Source: Bacteroidota bacterium
GTDB lineage: Bacteria; Bacteroidota; Bacteroidia; Bacteroidales; UBA10428
Assembly (NCBI GenBank): GCA_024640925.1
Contig: JAHEEB010000030.1
Location: 1-12,600, forward strand
Length of the DNA: 12,600 nt
Direction: 5' to 3'
Under the pieces are notes generated by a model. The model saw nothing but the letters and a program-made list of their open reading frames with translations, searched no databases and had not been told where the DNA came from. Below are positions 6,843 to 12,600 of the stretch, piece by piece. Both the position numbers and the translations under genes were made by a program. How positions within the stretch are numbered: the first letter of the stretch is position 1; every line of letters begins with the position of its first letter.

Positions 6843-7424
6843 ATGAAAAAACTATCAACCCTTCTTTTTGTGATGTTAATCGCAACTGCTTTTATTTATG
6901 CCCAGGAAAGCACATTCAACAAAGGTGATAAAGTGCTGAACATTGGGCTGGGATTAGGTTCCACAATCTATGTCGGATCATATTATTCAACGCAGGTACC
7001 TCCTATTTCGGCTTCGTTTGAAGTTGGAACACATGATGGTATTTTTGAAAAAGGGGTAATTGGCATTGGCGGATATGTTGGTTATAGCGCCCATAAATGG
7101 GAATACTCGAATGACTGGTACTATAAATATTCCGATTTCATTATCGCAGCCAGAGGAAGCTTTCATTATCCGCTTTATGATAAGCTGGATACCTATACAG
7201 GTTTGCTTCTTGGTGTAGAAATTGTAAGTGCTAAAGAATATGGAGATCCATATTACGGATATAACTACAATGCCGGAGGAAGCGGACTTGCTTTCTCATG
7301 GTTTGCCGGAGCACGGTATTATTTCTCCGATAAGTTCGCAGCAATGGCCGAAATTGGATATGGGATAACCTACCTGAATTTTGGAGTTTCTTTAAAACTG
7401 GGTCAGGCTCAAGCGAGCGAATAG
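6843..7424 (+). CDS. Small outer-membrane beta-barrel-like protein
   Basis: A 193-residue protein with a clear signal peptide (residues 1-20, cleaved before QE). The mature part is rich in Gly, Tyr, Phe and Ser and contains about eight alternating strands that fit a small beta-barrel: KVLNIGLGLGS, ISASFEVGT, VIGIGGYVGYS, SDFIIAARGSFHY, TYTGLLLGVEIV, GLAFSWFAGARYYF, FAAMAEIGYG and TYLNFGVSLKL. This resembles the OmpA/OprF-like or OmpW-like 8-stranded barrel families of Bacteroidota. The C-terminal strand is followed by a short tail (GQAQASE). No peptidoglycan-binding domain is present. Single gene with its own terminator; transcribed away from the Lnt-like gene. Specific function unknown. Confidence 0.75.
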   Translation: MKKLSTLLFVMLIATAFIYAQESTFNKGDKVLNIGLGLGSTIYVGSYYSTQVPPISASFEVGTHDGIFEKGVIGIGGYVGYSAHKWEYSNDWYYKYSDFIIAARGSFHYPLYDKLDTYTGLLLGVEIVSAKEYGDPYYGYNYNAGGSGLAFSWFAGARYYFSDKFAAMAEIGYGITYLNFGVSLKLGQAQASE

Positions 7425-7483
7425 AGATTTTTTGAAGAATAGCTCCTAATCTAAGCTACAAAACGATTCATTTATAAAAACCG

Positions 7484-7518
7484 AAGCAGTCTTGAGTATT
7501 CTTAAGACTGCTTTTTTA
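7484..7518 (+). terminator. Rho-independent terminator of the beta-barrel gene
   Basis: A perfect 10-bp stem AAGCAGTCTT (7484-7493) and AAGACTGCTT (7504-7513) with a 10-base loop, followed by TTTTTATT. It lies 60 bases after the stop codon at 7424. Confidence 0.88.
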
Positions 7519-7524
7519 TTTTAA

Positions 7525-7895
7525 GATAAACAACCGAAAACCTAAAATCCAGCACTCAATAAAAAGCAGAACCCAACATGGCTAATTAGGGCATGCATAA
7601 AAAGAAGTATTAGTTTACTAATCTGGTTTTACTTTGTGATTCTACGTTTTGGTGCCTTTGTGGCTTTTCTTTGGTGCTTAGATGGAATGCTTAAAATGCA
7701 TGCATCATTAGTTATTCTTGTTGTTTGAAAAATATTCACAGAGTGCGACCGGTTAAATAATCAATCTCATGCTTTCTATAAACATTTGACCTCACTGAAG
7801 TCATTCTTTTTCAGCAGACCCTGATTAATTCGAAATTTGGTGTTTTAATCTGTTTTTGCATCTCCTGACAACTCTCATAACAGAGTTCAAAAAGA
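7525..7895. other. Non-coding gap between convergent genes
   Basis: About 370 bases with no plausible gene. A short stretch at 7633-7680 (ACTTTGTGATTC...GGTGCCTTTGTGGC...CTTTGGTGCTTAG) looks like decayed CTTTGTG-type intergenic repeat, as at 2079-2172. Otherwise nothing was recognised. Confidence 0.5.
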
Positions 7896-7899
7896 AAAA

Positions 7900-7949
7900 C
7901 CTGCCAACAATCATTGCTGGCAGGTCAACCAAACCATACATCAAAAAAA
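7900..7949 (-). terminator. Terminator with stop-anchored box, downstream of paralogue P1
   Basis: On the minus strand the TAA stop of P1 is followed directly by TTTTTTTGATG, GGTTTGGTTG and a hairpin with an 8-bp perfect stem (ACCTGCCA 7900-7907, TGGCAGGT 7918-7925). The stem is followed by TTTTTCTTTTTG. Layout is the same as at 4674-4735, 4784-4848 and 9239-9295. Confidence 0.85.
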
Positions 7950-9026
7950 TTACTTTTTAATTATTTTAAAAACGTGGCCATCGACATTTAAAATATACGC
8001 TCCGTTTGTTAGATTGTGAATATCAATTTCTGTTGATTCGATAGTCTGTTCAAGCACCAGACGCCCGGTTAAGTCAAATATATGAACATAAACGTTAACA
8101 GGTATTTCTCCTTGCAAATGAATTATATCACTAGCCGGATTAGGGAATATAGATAATCCTTGCGGAGTATTATATTCGATATTGCCTGAAGCAGCTGTAA
8201 CAGTGAGTTTTCCAACAGCATAAACAATTTCGTATTTGTTGTCTGCTGCTCCATATGGCACAATATCGTACGCCCCAACAGGAGAAGTTGATCCTGCACT
8301 GCACGATACTTTCGGAGGGGTACTCAGCACAGTTGCATCGTCGCCATCGACAAAACCACTATAGCTTAATGTTAACGCAGGGTTATCTTTACCTGTCTTA
8401 CGGGAAAAGTTATTCGCTATTATTGTGAGTACCGGTTTTTTAAGGTTGATAACAGGTAATTCATCAGTAGAATAAGTTATTCCGGTAGTATCCGAATCGG
8501 CAAGTCTGAACAAATATGATTTCTCGAAATCAGCATTAGGCGAAGGTTTTATGCAATACTCAAATTCTGCAATCGTACTATCTTCCATGAAAATGAAAAG
8601 AAATTCCGGGTCCTCTCGCATTGCCCCTACTAAATAGGTATAGTCGCTATAAGGAGAACTATAAGTTAGTTTTTTAAATACACCGTCTGTATTTGAAATA
8701 TACGAGGACAAAGAATACATAAATGCTTCGCTTGAATCATTCGACACAATATGCCAAATTTTATCGCTTAAATCATTATTTTGTTCCTTATAATACAAAA
8801 CCAAATCATCTGAGTAAGTGCCAACACCTACACTTAATGCCATACGTAGACGAATATTACTCTCGTTATCCTGAGTAATCGGATTGTTCTCAGAGGCACT
8901 CCAGACTGCCCAATTTTCATCTCCGTCATCTAGCCGAAAGCGCCAGTTGCCCAAAGAAGCAGAAGCACATAAGTCAATTACTGTAAGGGCAAACAGAAAT
9001 ACTGTCAAGGATAAAAATTTTTTCAT
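7950..9026 (-). CDS. Secreted T9SS cargo protein, tandem paralogue P1
   Basis: A 358-residue protein. The signal peptide ends at about CASA (residue 23). Residues 24-175 form a domain beginning NWRFRLDDGDE, with ESNIRLRM, LVLYYK, WHIVSND, YLVGA and EYCIKPSPNADF. Residues about 199-278 form an MBG-type Ig-like domain (SRKTGKDNPALTLSYSGFVDGD...GAYDIVPYGA...GKLTVT). Residues about 291-358 are a T9SS type A sorting domain (FPNPASD, FDLTGRLVLEQ, NGAYILNVDG, KIIKK). It should be exported through the Sec pathway and T9SS and displayed or released at the cell surface, possibly as an adhesin. No catalytic motif is seen. It is the most diverged of three tandem copies, having an altered WRFR(L)DDG motif and FPNP instead of YPNP. 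The 269-base gap upstream is not part of the duplicated spacer. Confidence 0.85.
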   Translation of the reverse strand: MKKFLSLTVFLFALTVIDLCASASLGNWRFRLDDGDENWAVWSASENNPITQDNESNIRLRMALSVGVGTYSDDLVLYYKEQNNDLSDKIWHIVSNDSSEAFMYSLSSYISNTDGVFKKLTYSSPYSDYTYLVGAMREDPEFLFIFMEDSTIAEFEYCIKPSPNADFEKSYLFRLADSDTTGITYSTDELPVINLKKPVLTIIANNFSRKTGKDNPALTLSYSGFVDGDDATVLSTPPKVSCSAGSTSPVGAYDIVPYGAADNKYEIVYAVGKLTVTAASGNIEYNTPQGLSIFPNPASDIIHLQGEIPVNVYVHIFDLTGRLVLEQTIESTEIDIHNLTNGAYILNVDGHVFKIIKK

Positions 9027-9238
9027 AATTATTTGTTTTAAAAATTAACTGCATAAAATCCATTTATTGCAAGAAAACACTTTAGTAAAAAAAACTAATT
9101 ACCTATGAATATAAATCAGATTCGTATTATTGAACTATAGAAACAGATTAAAGTTAACTGGGAAAAATCGTGTACTTATCATTTATTTCTCAAATCTATA
9201 TTTGTATTAAATTGCATGTTAAAAGTTTGTGTGGTAAA

Positions 9239-9295
9239 GACCTGTCAGCTAAAAATCCAAAGCTGACAGGTCAACCAAACCCTTCATCAAAAAAA
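9239..9295 (-). terminator. Stop-anchored box and 12-bp hairpin downstream of paralogue P2
   Basis: The minus-strand TAA of P2 is followed by TTTTTTTGATG, GGTTTGGTTGACCTG and a perfect 12-bp stem (GACCTGTCAGCT 9239-9250, AGCTGACAGGTC 9261-9272). The following TTTACCACAC is a poor U-tract, so termination may be incomplete, allowing read-through into P1. The box is otherwise like the one after P1. Confidence 0.75.
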
Positions 9296-10363
9296 TTACT
9301 TTTTAATTATTTTATAAACAGAACTACCTACGTTAAGCATATATGCGCCATTGCTCAGCTGATGAATATCAATCTCCTGTCCATCGATTAATTGTTCAAG
9401 CACCAGGCGACCTGATAAATCAAAAATACGTGCATATGCACCCATAGGGGTTTCTCCATTCAGATGAATTATATCACTGGCTGGATTTGGGTATACGGAT
9501 AATTCCTGAGATAAATTATCATTAATGCCACTTGCTGCTGTAACAGTGAGTTTGCCTGTGACATATGCAAAATCGTATTTATTGTCTGCTGCACCATAAG
9601 GAACAATGTCGTATGTTCCTGCGGGAGAGGCAGTGTTGGCAGCACAAACCTTTTGAGGTATGGTGTTCAGCACACTTTCATTATCGCCATCGACAAAGCC
9701 GCTATAACTTAATGAGGATGCCGGGTTATCTTGGCCGGTTTTACGAGAAGCATTGCTTGCTGTCACAGTAAGGATAGGCTTTTGAAGGTAGATTCTTGGA
9801 AGAAGGGATTCTTGCTCCCAATCTGCAATAGCCGTATCTGCCTGATCAATATTAAAGATATATGGTTTATTAAAATCGGCATTTGGCGAAGCTTTTATAC
9901 AATATTCCAGTTCTGTTCGTGTTTCATCGCCTATAGAGACGCTTATAAAGCCCGGCTCCTCAAATGCTACTCCAACCAAATATGTAAATAAAGAACTGGT
10001 TGTAAGTTGTTCGTAAGTAAAATTATAATTTTCAATATTTGGTGATAGCGAAAACATAAATGCTTCATCCGGATTATTTGTCACCAGGTGCCATAAGGTA
10101 TCGTTTTCATCCATATATGGTTTATAATATAAAGCAATGCTGTCACTGTAACCTTTCAGGGTTCCTTCAATAAATTCCATCCTCAATCGAATGTTACTTT
10201 CATCCTTTTGTACAATGGAATCATTTTCAACAGCTTTCCAGGTAGCAGTAGATTCACTGCCATCATCATTCCGAAAGCGCCAGCTTCCAATAGAAGCAGC
10301 AGCATTTAAATCAAACACTGTAATCATGAGAAGCAATGTTGCAACAAGTAAATTTTTTTTCAT
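9296..10363 (-). CDS. Secreted T9SS cargo protein, tandem paralogue P2
   Basis: A 355-residue protein built like P1. The signal peptide ends near NAAA (about residue 23). The N-terminal domain (about 24-171) carries SWRFRNDDGSE, TWKAVEND, DESNIRLRM, IALYYKPY, WHLVTNN, EAFMFSLSP and ELEYCIKASPNADF. The MBG-type domain (about 197-276) contains SRKTGQDNPASSLSYSGFVDGD and GTYDIVPYGAADNKYDF. The sorting domain (about 288-355) has YPNPASD (from residue 291), IFDLSGRLVLEQ, LSNGAYMLNV and KIIKK. By eye P2 is closer to P3 than to P1, and the spacer upstream of P2 is a copy of the one upstream of P3. Surface display is inferred from the sorting domain. The ligand is unknown. Confidence 0.85.
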   Translation of the reverse strand: MKKNLLVATLLLMITVFDLNAAASIGSWRFRNDDGSESTATWKAVENDSIVQKDESNIRLRMEFIEGTLKGYSDSIALYYKPYMDENDTLWHLVTNNPDEAFMFSLSPNIENYNFTYEQLTTSSLFTYLVGVAFEEPGFISVSIGDETRTELEYCIKASPNADFNKPYIFNIDQADTAIADWEQESLLPRIYLQKPILTVTASNASRKTGQDNPASSLSYSGFVDGDNESVLNTIPQKVCAANTASPAGTYDIVPYGAADNKYDFAYVTGKLTVTAASGINDNLSQELSVYPNPASDIIHLNGETPMGAYARIFDLSGRLVLEQLIDGQEIDIHQLSNGAYMLNVGSSVYKIIKK

Positions 10364-10386
10364 TCTGTATATTTTAAATTTAAATA

Positions 10387-10499
10387 AATGTCAACCTATA
10401 TCTGGCTAGTAATGTGATTTTCAAATTCACTTATTAGTCAAAACGAAGCAGTTAAAAGTTCTCCGGTTACAAAAAGCCGGAATACGTAGTATATTCTAT
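10387..10499 (-). repeat. Duplicated 113-bp spacer, copy a (P3 to P2)
   Basis: This 113-base spacer aligns without gaps to 11606-11718, with about a dozen mismatches. On the minus strand it begins just after the P3 stop, contains a hairpin (10462-10481), and near the P2 start holds GAATTTG followed 21 bases later by TATAGGTTG, which loosely fits -33 and -7 promoter boxes. The spacer could therefore end one transcript and start the next. The promoter reading is weak. Confidence 0.8.
10462..10481 (-). terminator. Conserved small hairpin after P3 stop
   Basis: Stem TCCGG (10462-10466) and CCGGA (10477-10481), loop TTACAAAAAG on the plus strand. It lies about 30 bases after the P3 stop codon at 10512. 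No strong U-tract follows, so it may be a weak terminator, a processing site or an RNA-stabilising 3' structure. The second copy at 11681-11700 keeps the pairing through a compensatory change. Confidence 0.5.
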
Positions 10500-10511
10500 T
10501 GGTTAAAAATC

Positions 10512-11576
10512 TTATTTTTTACTAATCTTATAAACTAACCCATCGATGCTGAGAAAATACACACCATTTGAAAACGAACGGATATCTATTTCCGGTGTGT
10601 TCAGAGATTGTTCAAGCACTAGCCTGCCAGAAAGATCATACAGTCTTGCTTTTGTATTAAGCGGTATTTCGCCCTTCAGATAAATAAAATCACTGGCAGG
10701 ATTGGGGTAAACCAGATGTCTTTCTGTGAAATTATTATCGAGGGTAGTTGCTGCAGTCACAGTGAGTTTGCCCGGAATATACACAAAATCGTATTTGTTG
10801 TCTTGAGCACCATAGGGTACAATGTCATATGTTCCGGCAGGAGAAGCAGAATTGGCAGCACAAATTTTTGAAGGCTGGGTATTCAGCACACTTTCATTAT
10901 CTCCGTCCACAAATCCGCTATAACTTAATGAGAGCAAAGGATTATCCTGACCGGTCTTACGTGAAACATTATTTGACGTAACTGTGAGAATCGATTTTTG
11001 TAAATGAATTCTTGGTAAGTAATCATCGGGATTGTCTATTGCAGAAGTATCTACATTGTCAATTTTAAAAATATATGATTTCCCAAAAACAGCATTTGGC
11101 GAAGCTTTTATACAAAATTCAAGCTCTGTTATAATGCTATCGGCCAGGTTAAAGCTAATAAAACCAGGGCTCTCAACTACAACCCCGGTTACATAAGTAA
11201 ACGTAGAAGAAGTTGTTAGTCTTTGAAAAGCATCGGAATAATTACTTATGTATGGCGACAAAGAAAATGTAAATGCTTCGTTTGTATCATTTGTTACAAG
11301 GTGCCAGACATCACTACTATCTTTCGGATAGGATTTATAATATAAAGCTAAATAATCAACAAATCCATTTTCATTTGCCTGAGAAAAAGATAATCGTAAA
11401 CGAACATTGCTCTCGTCTGTTTGAATAAGTGAATCGTGTTGATATTCTTTCCATGTAGCAAATTCCTCATTTCCATCATCATTCCGAAAACGCCAGTCTG
11501 TAATAGAGGCCATAGCTTGTAAGTCAACTGCAGTGACAACAAACAGCAACATTGCAATAAGTAAATTTCTTTTCAT
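10512..11576 (-). CDS. Secreted T9SS cargo protein, tandem paralogue P3
   Basis: A 354-residue protein and the first of the tandem set in transcription order. The signal peptide ends near QAMA (about residue 23). The N-terminal domain (about 24-170) holds DWRFRNDDGNE, DESNVRLRL, LALYYKSY, WHLVTND, EAFTFSLSPYI, TGVVVESPGFISF and ELEFCIKASPNAVF. The MBG-type domain (about 196-275) contains SRKTGQDNPLLSLSYSGFVDGD and GTYDIVPYGAQDNKYDF. The sorting domain (about 287-354) has YPNPASD (from residue 290), LYDLSGRLVLEQ and KISKK. It starts 160 bases after the second Lnt-like gene on the same strand. The MBG domain is nearly the same in P2 and P3, whereas the N-terminal domain varies more, consistent with the N-terminal part being the exposed or selected region. 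Confidence 0.85.
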   Translation of the reverse strand: MKRNLLIAMLLFVVTAVDLQAMASITDWRFRNDDGNEEFATWKEYQHDSLIQTDESNVRLRLSFSQANENGFVDYLALYYKSYPKDSSDVWHLVTNDTNEAFTFSLSPYISNYSDAFQRLTTSSTFTYVTGVVVESPGFISFNLADSIITELEFCIKASPNAVFGKSYIFKIDNVDTSAIDNPDDYLPRIHLQKSILTVTSNNVSRKTGQDNPLLSLSYSGFVDGDNESVLNTQPSKICAANSASPAGTYDIVPYGAQDNKYDFVYIPGKLTVTAATTLDNNFTERHLVYPNPASDFIYLKGEIPLNTKARLYDLSGRLVLEQSLNTPEIDIRSFSNGVYFLSIDGLVYKISKK

Positions 11577-11605
11577 TCTGTATAATTTTAATTTAAATTT
11601 AAATT

Positions 11606-11718
11606 AATGTTAACCTATATCTGGCTAGTAATATGTTTCTCAAATTCACTTATTAGTCAAAACGAGGCAGTTAAATGTTTTCCAGTTACAAAAAGCTGGA
11701 AACCTTAGTATATTCTAT
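11606..11718 (-). repeat. Duplicated 113-bp spacer, copy b (Lnt2 to P3)
   Basis: Same length as copy a at 10387-10499, with roughly 90 percent identity by eye. It lies between the second Lnt-like gene and P3. Gene plus spacer repeat with a period of about 1.2 kb, which shows that P2 and P3 arose by tandem duplication including the upstream DNA. It carries the same GAATTTG and TATAGGTT boxes before the P3 start. Confidence 0.8.
11681..11700 (-). terminator. Conserved small hairpin after the second Lnt-like gene
   Basis: Stem TCCAG (11681-11685) and CTGGA (11696-11700), extendable by one or two T-A pairs on the outside, with the same TTACAAAAAG loop as copy a. It lies about 35 bases after the stop codon at 11737. 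The G-C pair of copy a (10465/10478) is an A-T pair here (11684/11697). Confidence 0.5.
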
Positions 11719-11736
11719 CTACAAAAAAACTTCTCT

Positions 11737-12600
11737 TCATATTTTTCTGTTTTTGGTTGCTGCTCGGTAAAATTCTAACACTATTAAATAAATCGCCATT
11801 AGAATGACAAACCATTCACCATGCTTTGCATAGAATGTTTTGTGGTTTTTTGGATGGATAGTACCACTCAGAACAGCAGGTTCATGACCTGCGTTCATTA
11901 TCCGTATTACACCTTTCTCGCTAATGATTCCTGAAACACCTCTATTCGCATTAATTATCATATCCTTCCCAAATTCAACTGCTCTCAACCGGGTATCATA
12001 AAAATGATGTATTCCTAAGCGACTTCCTTCAAACCATGCATCGTTCGACATTACTACAAAAAAATCAGCACCTTTTTTAATCGATTCCTTATATGTTGGT
12101 AAAACCAGCGATTCGTTGCAGATACATATTCCGGCACTTCCATATTGGGTCTTTAAAATGTTACGTTTAATGCCTGGAATAAGATCGGTGTGCATACTTT
12201 GCCGAAAAAAAGGCAGTTTTGCCCCGGCAAAAGGTGCTTCCAGGAAGGAGAGAAGTTGCATTTTATCGTATCGGCCTGTTATAGCTCCATCGGACTCTAT
12301 GTAATATGCAGAATTATATCTTTTGTCTTTTTCTTTTTCCGAAGGGGTAAAAATTCCGATAATATGGTTAGCCCTTGCAGGCCAGGTAATTTTCAGACAT
12401 TGGGTAATTAAATCGTCGTCCATGGCAAGGTTCCATGGCAGAGCTGATTCACTCCATACAATCAGTTGAGGGTTTAATTTAGCTGCCTGCTTATTTAAGT
12501 CAAAAAATATAGTTGCCAGCGAATCGCCATTGTTGGGTTGCCATCGTTGCCTTGCATCCATGTTTTCGCAGATAAGCGCTACTTTAATGGATTTTTGCTT
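11737..12600 (-). CDS. Second Lnt-like apolipoprotein N-acyltransferase, C-terminal part only
   Basis: The reading frame runs off the window at 12600, so about 287 C-terminal residues are visible, beginning KQKSIKVALICEN. It corresponds to residue 221 onward of the first Lnt-like protein and is clearly its paralogue. The nitrilase-like domain keeps the catalytic Glu in VWSES, Lys in YDKMQ and Cys in ICNES, the RQRWQP tryptophan, SFLEAPF, and SNDAWFEG. The residue after the catalytic Cys is again Asn, not Tyr. A last membrane segment (about WFVILMAIYLIVLEF) precedes a basic tail, RAATKNRKI. An ATG at 12561 is internal, not the start, because conserved sequence continues upstream. It is transcribed toward the three T9SS paralogues. 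The terminator box of the first Lnt gene is absent here. Confidence 0.85.
   Translation of the reverse strand, partial: KQKSIKVALICENMDARQRWQPNNGDSLATIFFDLNKQAAKLNPQLIVWSESALPWNLAMDDDLITQCLKITWPARANHIIGIFTPSEKEKDKRYNSAYYIESDGAITGRYDKMQLLSFLEAPFAGAKLPFFRQSMHTDLIPGIKRNILKTQYGSAGICICNESLVLPTYKESIKKGADFFVVMSNDAWFEGSRLGIHHFYDTRLRAVEFGKDMIINANRGVSGIISEKGVIRIMNAGHEPAVLSGTIHPKNHKTFYAKHGEWFVILMAIYLIVLEFYRAATKNRKI

Noticed and set aside
7633..7690. CTTTGTGG-rich stretch as a named repeat
   Set aside because: Too decayed to define ends or pairing arms. It is mentioned only in the description of the gap.
12561..12563. ATG near 12561 as the start of the second Lnt-like gene
   Set aside because: The frame continues upstream with sequence homologous to the first copy (KVALICEN against KVAIICEN), so the gene extends past the window end.

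Overview
The window looks like chromosomal DNA from a Bacteroidota bacterium, probably Bacteroidales or Marinilabiliales-like. The reasons are AT-rich intergenic DNA, several secreted proteins with a C-terminal type IX secretion (T9SS) sorting domain (YPNP...G.Y.L.V...KK), TAnnTTTG-type promoter boxes and weak ribosome binding sites. The taxon is an inference from these traits. No rRNA, tRNA, CRISPR array or transposase was seen.

Left part (1-3200): two simple-sequence arrays precede a secreted pectate lyase of family PL9 (272-2023, +). It keeps the calcium ligands and catalytic lysine of the family and ends in a T9SS sorting domain. Facing it is a parallel beta-helix lipoprotein (2208-3080, -). 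The two could act together on pectin-like polysaccharide, but no SusC/SusD pair or regulator is visible to confirm a utilisation locus.

Middle (3200-4630): four tandem copies of a roughly 207-bp element with inverted ends are followed by a small GIY-YIG nuclease gene (4089-4385, -) and a fifth, decayed copy. Protein-coding sequence here is limited to the nuclease.

Right part (4630-12600): a minus-strand Lnt-like gene (4815-6353) is followed downstream by an orphan terminator that may be the remnant of a lost gene. A divergent beta-barrel-like outer-membrane protein gene lies at 6843-7424 (+). Next come three tandem minus-strand paralogues (7950-9026, 9296-10363, 10512-11576), each with a signal peptide, a WRFRNDDG-type domain, an MBG-type Ig-like domain and a T9SS sorting domain. 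A second Lnt-like gene (11737 to beyond 12600, -) lies upstream of them. Both Lnt-like proteins keep the Glu-Lys-Cys triad but have Asn where E. coli Lnt has the important Tyr388.

The non-coding DNA is structured. A 113-bp spacer is duplicated with the paralogue tandem and contains a hairpin with a compensatory base-pair change. Four terminator-like hairpins share a conserved box that starts directly at a stop codon. The most interesting units are the Lnt-paralogue/T9SS-cargo cluster, this 3'-end motif, and the GIY-YIG gene inside its repeat array.
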